DNA of 64,000 nt from an uncultured Hyphomicrobiales bacterium (GCA_943908365.1 CALTTH010000005.1:24190-88189); one strand, 5' to 3'; positions 34,659 through 44,126 are shown, numbered from the stretch's first letter. A program made the numbers and translations. The notes: a model not told the origin generated them from the letters alone.

Positions 34659-35591
34659 TCAAAACGCCCAGTTCTTCGCCCGTAAAGCAAGCAAATCGAC
34701 GAGATTCCGTGTCCGCTGCGGTATCTGCTTGCGGTCCAGCTGGACAGCATAAATTGGTGTTTCAGGCAAACGCCAATCTCTCAGAACCTCAACCGCACGC
34801 CCAGAATCGAGCTCCTTGCGACCGCACCAGGCCGGCAACCAACTCATCCCAAGCCCTCTCAGCGTCATGGCCCAAGCGACGCTCATGTCCTCGACGACTA
34901 TCCGGTTTCGCGGAACCATCCTTATCACAGCACCTGATCCCAAGTGATCGCAAAACAGCCATGGGGAGAGCTGGCCGTTTGCGGGATCTCGGTAGCCCAG
35001 CTGATGATGACTTTCGAGATCGGCAGGCGTTCTCGGGTGACCCATGTAGTCGAGATATTTTGGCGTTGCTGCGAGAATGTAGGGAAACGCAGCCAAGCGC
35101 CGCGCTATCAGTCCCGGTTGGCCGCCGAGGTCACCAATGCGAATGGCGATATCAATTCCCTCTGCGGCGAGGTCCAAGCCGGCATCATCCACCTTGATCT
35201 CAAGCTCGAGGCTTGGGTTCGCCTTCAGAATGGCGGGAATGATGGGCGCGATGCAGGCTCTTAAAAATGGTCCGGGAGCGGCAAGCCGGACGCGCCCTGC
35301 GGTGCTGCCTGCTGCAGCCTCTCCGATGGCGGCTTCAAGTTGTTCGGCTTGGCGTAGCAAGTCGCGCGCGCCATCTAGCAACTTCTCGCCGTCGTGAGTC
35401 AGCGAGATCGCGTGAGTCGTCCTGTGGAGTAGCTTGACGCCGTGAAGTGTCTCGAACCGGCTCACCGCCTTCGACATTGCGGAGGTGGACGTCCCTGCGC
35501 GCCGCGCCGCCTCCGCAAATGATCCCGCATCCACGATCCGGACGAACTGCAAAAGGTTAAGCAGGCTGTTGTGGTTGTTATGCGTTGCCAT
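34659..35591 (-). CDS. LysR-family regulator
   Basis: ATG 35591 (MATHNNHN) is taken, giving 310 residues; the frame extends further upstream without need. The helix-turn-helix is SFAEAARRAGTSTSAMSKAVSRFE and the linker AGRVRLAAPGPF. It is divergent from the DUF1330-like gene at 35699, whose transcription it may control. It is the third intact LysR gene within 28.9-35.6 kb. Confidence 0.92.
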   Translation of the reverse strand: MATHNNHNSLLNLLQFVRIVDAGSFAEAARRAGTSTSAMSKAVSRFETLHGVKLLHRTTHAISLTHDGEKLLDGARDLLRQAEQLEAAIGEAAAGSTAGRVRLAAPGPFLRACIAPIIPAILKANPSLELEIKVDDAGLDLAAEGIDIAIRIGDLGGQPGLIARRLAAFPYILAATPKYLDYMGHPRTPADLESHHQLGYRDPANGQLSPWLFCDHLGSGAVIRMVPRNRIVVEDMSVAWAMTLRGLGMSWLPAWCGRKELDSGRAVEVLRDWRLPETPIYAVQLDRKQIPQRTRNLVDLLALRAKNWAF

Positions 35592-35698
35592 GGTGGCACT
35601 ATAGCCATGACCGGATGATGACTTCAATGACTGGCTTAACTGCGATACCTCTGAGGTCAACAAGCAATGGAATCTTCCAGACAACAGGGGTTATCGAC

Positions 35699-36121
35699 AT
35701 GACTGACAACACCAATCTGCAATCGATACTGGACAAGGCAGAAATGCAGTTGCCAGAAGCGGAACCGATCTTCATGCTGAATTTGCTTCGCTATCGGGAT
35801 GAGGCCGTCTACGAAACTGACCGAGGTTTTGCACCCTGCAGCGGCCGCGAAGCGTATTTCATGAGATATATACCTGCTTTCGCCAAGGCAACTGAGGGAT
35901 TTGGAATCGAGCCGTTCTGGATCGGCAAGGTCGGTAGCTTGCTGATCGCTTCGCCTGACGAGGTCTGGGACGATATCGCGATAATCCGGTATCCCAATTT
36001 CGGGACCTTCAGGCGCATGGCCGACAGCGCTGAATATCATCGTGACGCCGAACCGCATCGTCTCGCGGCCTTGGCAGACTGGCGGCTGATCGCATCAACC
36101 CAGATGTCCATCCCGCGTTGA
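35699..36121 (+). CDS. DUF1330/EthD-like small protein
   Basis: ATG 35699 starts a 140-residue protein with the ferredoxin-like dimeric alpha/beta pattern: PIFMLNLLRYRD, REAYFMRYIPAF, IGKVGSLLIASPDEVWDDIAIIRYPNFGTFRRMADSAEY. The last segment is typical of DUF1330. The function of the family is unknown; related folds include monooxygenases and heme-degrading enzymes. It precedes a truncated hydrolase gene by 43 bases. Confidence 0.75.
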   Translation: MTDNTNLQSILDKAEMQLPEAEPIFMLNLLRYRDEAVYETDRGFAPCSGREAYFMRYIPAFAKATEGFGIEPFWIGKVGSLLIASPDEVWDDIAIIRYPNFGTFRRMADSAEYHRDAEPHRLAALADWRLIASTQMSIPR

Positions 36122-36164
36122 ACCGGCATTGAATGCTGAGCCTCTAAGACCTGGAGACAGTTCG

Positions 36165-36473
36165 ATGTCAGACCCAAACAGGTTCACCAAGCATGTTTAC
36201 GTTACAACACGACATAGGACGACCAGGACCGAATCCGGTCCGGCTGATGGCCCCCTGATCGTTTTTCTCCATGGCTGGCCGGAGCTTGGATTGATCTGGC
36301 ATCGGCAGCTCGACCATTTTAGCCGCCCCGGCTGGCGCGCGGTCGCGCCCGATATGCGTGGCTATGGCGGCTCGTCCGTGCCCACTGGCATTACCAGCTA
36401 CGCAATGCGCGAGATTGTCACCGACATGGTCGAGTTTCACAATGCTTTGGGCGGGCCGCCGGACAGGAACTAA
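36165..36473 (+). pseudogene. Truncated alpha/beta hydrolase (epoxide hydrolase type)
   Basis: GGAGACAG precedes ATG 36165. The first 102 residues are a clean start of an epoxide-hydrolase-like alpha/beta protein (LIVFLHGWPELGLIWHRQLDHF, with the HGWP oxyanion motif, then APDMRGYGGSSVP). The frame ends before the nucleophile elbow, cap and catalytic His, so no active enzyme is made. A decayed SDR tail on the other strand follows. Confidence 0.8.
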
Positions 36474-36595
36474 GTTGCGATCTCGCCAGCTTCCAAACGA
36501 ACCTGCGTGCTGACATTCAAACGCCTGACTGGTTTTCGAGGGCTTCATATCAAGATATTTCTAAGCCAGGCCGCACGTTCAGAGATCTCCCAAGT

Positions 36596-36690
36596 TCACT
36601 TTCCGGCGATACGATAAAGAGCCTGTAGCGGAATGCGTGTCAGTTGCGGATGCCCGCGTGTCTCTCTAAGGCGATAGGGACCATAATAGC
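36596..36690 (-). pseudogene. C-terminal SDR fragment
   Basis: The minus-strand peptide GGSYYGPYRLRETRGHPQ closely repeats the C-terminal motif GGGYYGPDRLGETRGHPT of the SDR at 24448-25431. It is followed by LTRIPLQALYRIAGK and a stop. No upstream SDR sequence is present, so this is the remnant of a second gene of the same family. Confidence 0.65.
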
Positions 36691-36870
36691 TGCCTCCCTT
36701 TTTGCCTCCCTCGACGTGGCAGCGAATAGCTACAAAGCTGGAACAGAACCCAGAGGAAGGTTCGCGCCAAACCCGCACCCTGTTTCGACCGGGTCGTCGC
36801 CCGCCGGACCCGCTGCCATCAACGGCCTGCGCGGAGTTCCTGACAGGCCTTCAGTATCGGAGATCCCCAC

Positions 36871-38010
36871 CTAGGAGCGCGCGCGCCACACCGTCGCGAT
36901 AAAGGCGCGCAGGTCGGCCAGCATCAGCTCCGGCGCTTCCAGCGCGGCGAAATGCCCGCCCCGCGGCATGTCGGTCCAGTGCACGATGTTGTAAGTCTTT
37001 TCCGCGAACGAGCGCGGCGGCGGCAAGAACACCGGATCGGGGAAGGCCGCAAAACCGGTCGGCACCTGGATGCGAGAGCCGGCCGGAAGCATCCGCGAAG
37101 CTTCAAGCCGGCTGCCGTAGTAGATCCAGCTTGCGGTCACGAAAGAGGCCGGCGCGATGTAGAGCATGATGTTGGTGAGGAGTTCCTCCTCGGAAAACTT
37201 GCTCCAGATGTCGGGATCGCCATCGGCGGTTGTCGGAAGGTCGGCCCACTTGCCGAACTTCTCGAGTATCCAGCCCGCCGCTCCGACCGGGCTGTCGGCC
37301 ATCGCGACGCCGAGCGTTTGCGGGCGGGTTGCCTGCTCGTGAAAGTAGGCGCTCTCCTGATCGGCAATCGCCGCCCGCTTGGCGGCGAAGAACTTCTCTT
37401 CGTCGGTCGTTGGAGCGGCATCCTCCGCACGCACGGTCATCATGTTGATGTGGATGCCGAGCAGAGCGTCCGGTCGATCGTGCGCTGCCCAGACCGCGAG
37501 GGCGTGGCCCCAATCACCCCCTTGAATGAAATACCGCGCGTCGCCGAACAGTTGGATCATCAGCCCATGCAAGAGCGCAGCAGCCCGTCGCGGGCCGATC
37601 GGGCCCGTGATCGGATTGGAGAACGCGAAACCAGGAAGCGAGGGAACGACCACATCGTGCCCGTCCGCCGCGAGCGGCTCCAGGAGCCGCTCGAACTCGA
37701 GATACGAGCCCGGCCAGCCGTGGAGAAGCAGGACGGGGGGCTTGGAGCCGTTGCCCTTTAGATGAACGAAGTGGATGTGCTCGCCTTGCACGTCGGCCGT
37801 GAAGTTGGGGAGTGCGTTGAGGCGCCGTTCGACCGCGCGCCAGTCGTAGCTGTCTCGCCAATAAGCAACGAGCCGCTTGAGGTCATCAACCCCGACCCCC
37901 GCCGACCAGCCTCCCGCATCCGGCAGCTGGCTCCAGTCATAAGCCTCGACCTTGGCTCTGATCGTGGCGAGCCGTTCGTCAGGGATGTTGATCGTGTAGG
38001 GTGAGATCAT
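36871..38010 (-). CDS. Epoxide hydrolase (EHN-domain family)
   Basis: The 379-residue protein begins with the epoxide-hydrolase N-terminal domain (INIPDERLATIRAKVEAYDW ... YWRDSYDWRAVERRLNALPNF) and continues with an alpha/beta fold: LLLHGWPGSYLEFERLL (oxyanion), nucleophile Asp in QGGDWGHALAVW, and the catalytic His in RGGHFAALEAPE. Microsomal-type enzymes of this group hydrolyse epoxides to diols, and bacterial members also process other esters. All key motifs are intact, in contrast to the truncated hydrolase nearby. Confidence 0.92.
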   Translation of the reverse strand: MISPYTINIPDERLATIRAKVEAYDWSQLPDAGGWSAGVGVDDLKRLVAYWRDSYDWRAVERRLNALPNFTADVQGEHIHFVHLKGNGSKPPVLLLHGWPGSYLEFERLLEPLAADGHDVVVPSLPGFAFSNPITGPIGPRRAAALLHGLMIQLFGDARYFIQGGDWGHALAVWAAHDRPDALLGIHINMMTVRAEDAAPTTDEEKFFAAKRAAIADQESAYFHEQATRPQTLGVAMADSPVGAAGWILEKFGKWADLPTTADGDPDIWSKFSEEELLTNIMLYIAPASFVTASWIYYGSRLEASRMLPAGSRIQVPTGFAAFPDPVFLPPPRSFAEKTYNIVHWTDMPRGGHFAALEAPELMLADLRAFIATVWRARS

Positions 38011-38237
38011 GATATTTCTCCGCCTGGAGTGAAAGGAAACCGCTCTATTGCCGCGAATTCCTGGAACACCGCGTCAATTCTATCGATATGCGCTTTACGG
38101 GAGCCACGGATCTGGCCCGGCGAGCGCCGGGAAGACAGGTACGGCTCCGTCAGTCACCAAAGCACCTTGCCGTCGAGCGCGGCGTGCCAGCGAGAACAAC
38201 GCCGCCGCGCCTCCACGGCGGCGGGGCTGCGACCTGG

Positions 38238-38627
38238 CTATCTCTTGAGAAGTGAGACCTGCCTCTCGAAGTCGGCCAGATCGAAATAGTCACGCCAGAC
38301 AGTGATTTTCCCATTCTCTACGGTGATCGTACCCATGACCGGCAATGTGATCGTCGCGCCACTTTCATGGGTGAACACATCGATCCGCTCGTTGAGAACA
38401 ATATTCCCCGATGCCGCGATGTTGGTCACAGCCCAGTCCACCGTGAACGCCGTTCCAACCCCAAAGTCCGAATGGAATTTGCGAACGTTGTCCCTTCCGA
38501 TGATGTCGGGCAGCGGCACGTTGTCATAGAGGACGTCATCGGACAGCATCGCAAGAGCGTCCTCAATGCGATTTGCACTCCAGTGGCGGAAGAAAGTGGT
38601 GGCGACATCGATAGGGTTGGTGGACAT
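38238..38627 (-). CDS. Limonene-epoxide-hydrolase/SnoaL-like protein
   Basis: ATG 38627 with GGAGAG upstream gives a 129-residue protein. The fold features DVATTFFRHWSANRIEDALAML, DVLYDNVPLP and ENGKITVWRDYFDLADFERQ match limonene-1,2-epoxide hydrolase-like proteins; the final WRDYFD is characteristic. It probably hydrolyses an epoxide or acts as a binder. Adjacency to the large epoxide hydrolase supports an epoxide-detoxification role. Confidence 0.82.
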   Translation of the reverse strand: MSTNPIDVATTFFRHWSANRIEDALAMLSDDVLYDNVPLPDIIGRDNVRKFHSDFGVGTAFTVDWAVTNIAASGNIVLNERIDVFTHESGATITLPVMGTITVENGKITVWRDYFDLADFERQVSLLKR

Positions 38628-39053
38628 GGTTGCTCTCCAGAAAGGGTTTAAGAAAACTTGACGAAATTGTGTGCCGGTAAGGGGCCGCCAGGAAGCTGCG
38701 CGAGCTGGCCACCTATTGAGATGGGTCCAATATTCCACGCCGAAACACATAGACCGTCCGAAAGGCAGAGCAGCTCAGAATGAGTTGCGCAGTCGGCTGG
38801 CGTTACGTCGCGGTGGAATTTCAAAGATGCGGACTTGGTCACGACTAAAGTGAAATGGGCTGCCATAACCGAAACCGCGCTGGCCGCGTCCATCTTGTTG
38901 CTGACCATCAGGATCTGTACCTCCTGCGCTTCTCTCGAACCGCTATCCACAAGTCTGCCCACACAGGTCCACGACTTTCCTTTTATGCAGTGGTCGATGC
39001 ACAAATAGGTAGCGGCGTTGCAAACTCCGGTCAACTGATTTATACAGCGATCA
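38628..39053. other. Divergent promoter region, no recognised gene
   Basis: The region separates the minus-strand epoxide-hydrolase-like gene from the TetR gene. A 128-codon minus-strand frame (38648-39034) has no recognisable family or good ribosome-binding site and is not called. The last 50 bases before the TetR start (GATTTATACAGCGATCAATG) are AT-rich and may hold its promoter and autoregulatory operator. Confidence 0.5.
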
Positions 39054-39707
39054 ATGCAAAATAAAATTTCGACACCTCAAGCGGACTCACCGTCGAAGCG
39101 TCCTCCACGTGGGCGACCGCGCGAGTTTGATCGTCAGGTTGCGCTTGCCGCGGCGACACGGCTGTTCTGGATAAGGGGATACGAGGCGTCCTCGATCGCC
39201 GACCTGACGGAGGCGATGGGGATCGGAACCAAAAGCCTTTATGCGGCCTTCGGTTCAAAGGATGCGCTCTATGCCGAGGCCCTCCGATACTATTACACGA
39301 CCTACGAGGGGTTGGTGTGGACCCGCTTCAGGGCTGCTTCGACAGCGAGAGAGGCCGCGCTGCTCTATCTCCAGGATTCCGCGACCGCCATGACCGGTGG
39401 AAATCTCGATCTACCCCATGGGTGCATGTCAACGCTCGCGACCGTAGGCAGCAAAGGGCACTGCGAACTCGGCGAACTCATGCGAGCCACTCGTGCAGGC
39501 GGTTTCGATCTGCTCAAAGCGCGCTTCGATCGAGCGAAGAACGATGGTGATCTAAAGGCTACGGTGGACACGACCAAGCTGGCGAGGTTCGTGCAGACGG
39601 TCCAAAGCGGCATGGCGATCCGTGCCCGGGATGGAGCGGACCGCGCCGAACTGCACGACGTGGCGGAAATTGCGCTTTCCGCCTGGGACCATATCACCGA
39701 CAACTGA
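39054..39707 (+). CDS. TetR-family regulator
   Basis: The 217-residue protein has a basic N-terminal tail (RGRPREFDR) and the TetR helix-turn-helix ASSIADLTEAMGIGTKSLYAAFGSKDALYAEAL. The C-terminal ligand domain resembles the TetR_C group that senses aldehydes or hydrophobic compounds. It is divergent from the epoxide hydrolase-like genes at 38.6-36.9 kb, its likely targets. Confidence 0.93.
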   Translation: MQNKISTPQADSPSKRPPRGRPREFDRQVALAAATRLFWIRGYEASSIADLTEAMGIGTKSLYAAFGSKDALYAEALRYYYTTYEGLVWTRFRAASTAREAALLYLQDSATAMTGGNLDLPHGCMSTLATVGSKGHCELGELMRATRAGGFDLLKARFDRAKNDGDLKATVDTTKLARFVQTVQSGMAIRARDGADRAELHDVAEIALSAWDHITDN

Positions 39708-41177
39708 TTATACCGAGGTGGCGAGGTATGCCAGTGAAACAATAGACTGGTAGCGGGCTTCAAGGGTTTAGAACAAGACCATTCCCAAATCGTAAGCGGC
39801 GTATCAGCCACCGACAGCCACGGCAGATTTAATGGTGATGCCTCCTCTATGACTACGGGACATTTGGCGGTGGCAGCACGGAACACCTGCAATAGCTGCA
39901 GTGCAGGAGGTACCCGCAAGCAAAAGATCTTCGTGCTTTACATCGCATCGAGCACAACGAGAGCGCGGATATGCGTGGCGATTTCGAATCCGTTATGGAG
40001 CACGACGTGGCTGGCGAAATTGCCTCGGGTGCTCGCAGCTGTCGGCCGACTGGTGCCCAAAGTTCGCAGGATTCCATGTTTACCATTCAAGCCGGCGACA
40101 GTCGCCTCCAGCATTGCGAGCCCTTGTTGCTGCGCGTGGAATCCACTGTGTTCTAACGCCTTTAAGGGAAACGGACCTAAAACCCGTAGCATCGGCGTCA
40201 CTAAAATGATGTATCGATATGATTTTGCAGGAACTGCCGGTTTTGCGCCTCTCAAGCACAGCCTGGGTAAAACCTGACCATCCCAAGCATCACTTTCGCG
40301 TAGGATGCGACGATCTTTATGGCTTCCTGATCACGGATCCCAATGAACTCGTCAAACCGACTCATGAGAAGGCCACGTCTGTCTTGTTGCAGACATCGGA
40401 AGAAACCGACTTCTGGATGATGGCCCCATGCGATGAAGCAAGCACCTCGCTCGACCACTTCCGAAGGATGCGTTGATCATTCTGGCGCGCGAGCCCTACG
40501 GGTCCTCGATCGTATCGAAATCTGGTGAATCCACCAAGCAAGACAGGTTGCTGTATCCACGTCGGTAAACGCCCGTGGGTGGGTGCGCGAATATCGCGAG
40601 TAGCGTCGTGCAGGACGAGGTCTTCGAGATGGACGAGTCGCATCGATCCACAGCGAGGCGCAGGCGTCGGCAAAGTGGGATCGTTCGATCCATTTTCCCT
40701 TCTTTCCCTCTTATTTCGCCCTCATACTGGTTTTACCGTTAAGCCTCTGCTGCATAGGAAGTAAGTTAGACCCGTCCCGTAACTCGTAAAGGTCCGGCGC
40801 GGGCAAAATTCTCCAGAACACTACTTCTATTTTTATCTGACTATGAAATTCAGACCCGCGAAGAGATTCCGCACCAGATCGATTAAGTGGGACATACCCG
40901 CTGTCTTCACGACAAGATTACGGAGCTTTGGGAAGGGGGCAAACTGATCTAACCGTTGCAGGTAAATAGCCTGCCGTAGAGTTCAGAAGGTCACTACATG
41001 CTTCGATCTTGACGTTTCGCGTCTACAGGAAGGCGGCCACGAGCTTTTATCGTGCTACGCCGCGTAGGCGTACTCGGCGACCAACGGCCGAGCACAAAAA
41101 ATTACCGTAGCAGACAGACGCTCGTTTTTTTCGACGGGCGCTCTGCTTACCGGAATAGGATCGAAAGCCAAAACCCA
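39708..41177. other. 1.5-kb region without intact genes
   Basis: Only a decayed SRAP peptidase end (40309-40500) is recognisable. Minus-strand frames near 39938-40255 contain a peptide that looks protein-like (ASHVVLHNGFEIATHIRALVV), but I cannot assign it. The stretch 40500-41177 has stops in all frames and no clear repeats. The region looks like accumulated debris at the right end of the accessory segment. Confidence 0.5.
40309..40500 (+). pseudogene. Decayed SOS-response-associated peptidase (SRAP/YedK) C-terminus
   Basis: The frame encodes DLYGFLITDPNELVKPTHE, then KATSVLLQTSEETDFWMMAP, matching the SRAP C-terminal block with its active-site His region (normally VxPIHxKxMPVIL). A frameshift near 40460 moves the following block RPLPKDALIILAREP into another frame. 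The N-terminal catalytic Cys region is absent. Intact SRAP proteins crosslink to abasic sites in single-stranded DNA. Confidence 0.75.
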
Positions 41178-42494
41178 TCAAGACCGCGGCGGCAAAATCG
41201 GAAGAGGTTCTGCGCGACCGACGATGAAGGCGTAGGAGAAGGCGCCGACCAGTGCCATGCCGGCCGCCATCATGAAGGATGGGGTGTAGCTTCCGCCGAA
41301 CATGTCCAGCAGAAAGCCGAAGAGCAGCGGGCTGATAATTCCGGCGATGTTGGAAGCGAAGTTCTGGATGCCGCCGATCGACGCGACGTGGCGGGAGCTT
41401 GGCGCGACGTCGGCGGGTAGCGACCAGATGCCTGTCGCGGCAATGGCAAGGCTGCTGTAGGAGATCGCCAGGAAGAACAGCGCCATATAGAGCGACTGCG
41501 TCAGCGATGCCGGCAGGATGGCAGCGCCACCCAGCATGCCGCCGACCATGATGATCTTGCGCACCGTGGTGACATTGGCACCATTGCGGATGGCCCTATC
41601 GGCCAGCGCGCCGGCTATCCAGGCCGTGACGACGGCGGATAGGCCAGGCAGCATTCCATATAGGCCGAGTTCCGCGAGGTTGAGGCCGCGGGCGGTCTTT
41701 AGGTAGCTTGGGAACCATGTGAGGAAGAAGTAGATCACGAAATTGAGGCAGAAAAAGCCGATCATCATGCCCCAGATGGTGCGGTATCTGAAGAGATCGA
41801 CCCATTTGATCTTGGCAGCCTCCGGGTCATCGTTTTCGACGGTTCGCCCACCATTCTCGATGATGTAGCGACGCTCCAGGTCGTTTGCCCGCTCATGCTC
41901 GGTGGGATCGCGGTAGGTCACATACCAGAAGAAGGCCCAGATAATGCCGACGGCGCCGAGGATGATGAAGGAATAGTGCCAGGTCGCCACGGCGATGATG
42001 GCCGTGACTATGGGCAGCGCCAGGACGGTGCCGACGCGAGAGCCCGAGTCGATGACAGCCGTTGCAAAGGCGCGCTCGCTCTTCGGGAACCATCGGGAGG
42101 CGGCTTTGGTGGCAGACGGATAGGCGGGGGCTTCACCGGCACCGAGCGCGAAACGAACGGCGAAAAAGGTCCAGAAGCTGTAGGCGAGCGGCGTCAATGC
42201 CGTGAAGACCGACCACCAGACGGCGGCGAGCGAAAAGGTCTTGCGCGCGCCAAGCTTGTCGGTGATCCAGCCGGCAAGCAGCATCATGCCGTCATAGGCC
42301 CAGAAAAACGCGCCGAGAATCAAGCCTTTCTCGGTGTTGGTGAGGTTCAGGCCAAGCTCGGAGTCGATGAAGGGAAGTGCGACGCTCATATTGGCGCGAT
42401 CGAGATAGTTGATTGAAATCCCGACAAAACACATGAACAGAACAAAATATCGAACTTTCGTGGCGCCGGCGGGCGCACTCTTTGGGTTTATCAT
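41178..42494 (-). CDS. MFS transporter of the anion:cation symporter (ACS) family
   Basis: ATG 42494 with AGGGAGG upstream gives 438 residues and 12 membrane segments. The sequence NYLDRANMSVALPFI with GWITDKLGARKTF is typical of the sugar-acid/phthalate/allantoate branch (ExuT, GudP, DgoT-like). Such proteins import hexuronates, aldarates or similar anions with protons. No catabolic gene lies beside it here, so the substrate is undefined. Confidence 0.9.
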   Translation of the reverse strand: MINPKSAPAGATKVRYFVLFMCFVGISINYLDRANMSVALPFIDSELGLNLTNTEKGLILGAFFWAYDGMMLLAGWITDKLGARKTFSLAAVWWSVFTALTPLAYSFWTFFAVRFALGAGEAPAYPSATKAASRWFPKSERAFATAVIDSGSRVGTVLALPIVTAIIAVATWHYSFIILGAVGIIWAFFWYVTYRDPTEHERANDLERRYIIENGGRTVENDDPEAAKIKWVDLFRYRTIWGMMIGFFCLNFVIYFFLTWFPSYLKTARGLNLAELGLYGMLPGLSAVVTAWIAGALADRAIRNGANVTTVRKIIMVGGMLGGAAILPASLTQSLYMALFFLAISYSSLAIAATGIWSLPADVAPSSRHVASIGGIQNFASNIAGIISPLLFGFLLDMFGGSYTPSFMMAAGMALVGAFSYAFIVGRAEPLPILPPRS

Positions 42495-43139
42495 GACATC
42501 GAACCTCCCTAGCATGATGAACGCACCGCAGGCCGCGGGATTGCTCTGCTTCTGAGGATCGAGCAGATGGCACCGATCTTTTCAGAACGATGGAAGGCCT
42601 TCGGCATGCCGGGCAACATCAACGGGCGAACAGACGTCCTCCGGTGATGGCCAGCATCATTCATTTATCAATCAACTCTCCACCAGTAAATAGACGAAAC
42701 GGGGAGGATCGATCCGAACGATAGGTATGCTGAGATAACAGTTGCAACGTCATTTCTCACGGGACGTTGGCTCATGATCGTCTGTTGGTCGGGGTCTAGG
42801 TCGGATGATTGATAGGCCGTTCTGCAGATGGACGCTGCGCGACGTGCGCGCTCAGCGTTGAGAGTTCGCCAGACAAAGACAAACGCGAGAGATGCGGCTG
42901 GATGCGGTCACTCCATTGGTGACCGTCGGTCTGGTGAGGCAAAATGCGACTACAGCATCGGCCCGAAAATCGAGCTCGATTTTCGGAAAGCACGATGTGT
43001 AGATTCAAAAAGGTAAAGCGTCCTTTGTGCGTCCAACAGGACGCACGACGCTATAAGGATTCCTAAGCGCAGGCCGTGCTCCATACCGGTCAAGAACGGT
43101 TGACTGAACGGCGTTCTTGCTGGTTGTCATGCGCAACGA
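42495..43139. other. Promoter and repeat-containing intergenic region
   Basis: No gene is seen. It contains the upstream region of the MFS gene and the first copy of a 98-bp repeat (42955-43052). Frames at 42796-43016 are short and unsupported. Confidence 0.6.
42955..43052. repeat. 98-bp intergenic repeat, copy 1
   Basis: The copy contains a perfect 24-base palindrome CCGAAAATCGAG/CTCGATTTTCGG, a central GATTCAAAAAGGTAAAGCGTC block and a terminal hairpin GTGCGTCC-AACA-GGACGCAC. A 98-base homologue with the same order lies at 43487-43584 in direct orientation. The structure recalls RIME-like intergenic elements of rhizobia. Confidence 0.75.
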
Positions 43140-43469
43140 TCAGCGCGCCACAAGCTCGATCTTCAATGGAGCCGAACCGGCCACAATCTCCAGCAAGCGG
43201 TCGATGTTCGGATGGGCGCCGGAACGGTTCTTTGCATCGGCCGTATGCTCGGCGAAAATATCGAGCCCATGGGTCGCTGCTTGCCTGTTCAGCAGACCGA
43301 AGCATTGCTCAAGATATTGATAGACGGCGAGCGAGCCTTGCTTGCCGGGCTGGTTTTCGATCGTGGCAACAATATTGCCGTCAGCATCGATCAGATTGAT
43401 CTGCGTCAGTCCTTCGATCGAAGGCAGCAATTGCACGTTATCCTTGAAGGCAGCGGTCGGCTCAATCAT
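43140..43469 (-). CDS. DUF2322-family protein
   Basis: ATG 43469 (after AGGAG) gives a 109-residue protein with the family pattern LLPSIEGLTQINLIDADGNIVATIENQPGKQGSLAVY and a second half rich in HTADAKNRSGAHPNIDRLLEI. The function is unknown. The gene is flanked on both sides by copies of the 98-bp repeat, suggesting the gene and repeats may have moved or been duplicated together. Confidence 0.75.
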   Translation of the reverse strand: MIEPTAAFKDNVQLLPSIEGLTQINLIDADGNIVATIENQPGKQGSLAVYQYLEQCFGLLNRQAATHGLDIFAEHTADAKNRSGAHPNIDRLLEIVAGSAPLKIELVAR

Positions 43470-43486
43470 GATCAAGTTCTCCTAGA

Positions 43487-43584
43487 GCATTGGCCCGAAA
43501 GCCGGACTCGATTTTCGGAAAGTAAGATGCGTCGATTCAAAAAGGTAAAGCGTCTTTTATGCGCCCAATAGGACGCACAGCGCC
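43487..43584. repeat. 98-bp intergenic repeat, copy 2
   Basis: Same orientation and length as copy 1, starting GCATTGGCCCGAAAGCC and ending at GGACGCACAGCGCC. The first palindrome is degenerate (CCGAAAGCCGGA/CTCGATTTTCGG) and the terminal stem has mismatches, so this copy appears older or less constrained. It lies in the leader of the DUF2322-type gene. Confidence 0.75.
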
Positions 43585-43760
43585 TTAGCGTCTGTTTCGC
43601 CAGCGTTTAGCAGCTTCATCACACTGCCGCCACTGGCATCGACTGAGCTTTTGAATTGACGCTTTCGCTGCATCGCGCAGGCAAAAATCCTCATTGCCTG
43701 CCAGCATAAAGGCGCTATCATCGCGCTGTCATAAGATCATTGTCTTTGGGAGGAGCAATA

Positions 43761-44126
43761 ATGAGACGCATGTGGCCAGAGGAATTTTCCGCTCTACTCG
43801 ACCATGCCAAAGAGGTGAACCTCTCCATTCCACCGGCAGAGGGCGGCGGCGCCAAGGAGCCGCCCACGAGAAAGGCTCTCAAAGCTCGCATCACCCAGGA
43901 CGACTTCGAGCAAATCTGGCCCTTGGCGGAAGCGCGCTACCGGCTGGACGGCAAGTTTTCGGGCAAGGCGATCACGCTCATTGCCAATAATCCGCATTAC
44001 CGGCAGTGGCACCCGTCTGATGGCGGTAGCGAAGAAGGCGTAGCCGACAGCGGTCACACATACACGACACGCTACGTCATCGTGCATTTCCTACTGGATG
44101 AGGTGCGCGAACCCGTCGAGGCGTGA
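43761..44126 (+). CDS. Conserved-looking hypothetical protein, 121 residues
   Basis: GGGAGGAG precedes ATG 43761 at good spacing. The product (MRRMWPEEFSALLDHAK ... LKARITQDDFEQIWPLAEARYRLDGKFSGKAITLIANNPHYRQW) is soluble and mixed-charge. I do not recognise a domain. The strong ribosome-binding site and ordinary composition argue for a real gene. It converges on the chemoreceptor gene. Confidence 0.6.
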   Translation: MRRMWPEEFSALLDHAKEVNLSIPPAEGGGAKEPPTRKALKARITQDDFEQIWPLAEARYRLDGKFSGKAITLIANNPHYRQWHPSDGGSEEGVADSGHTYTTRYVIVHFLLDEVREPVEA

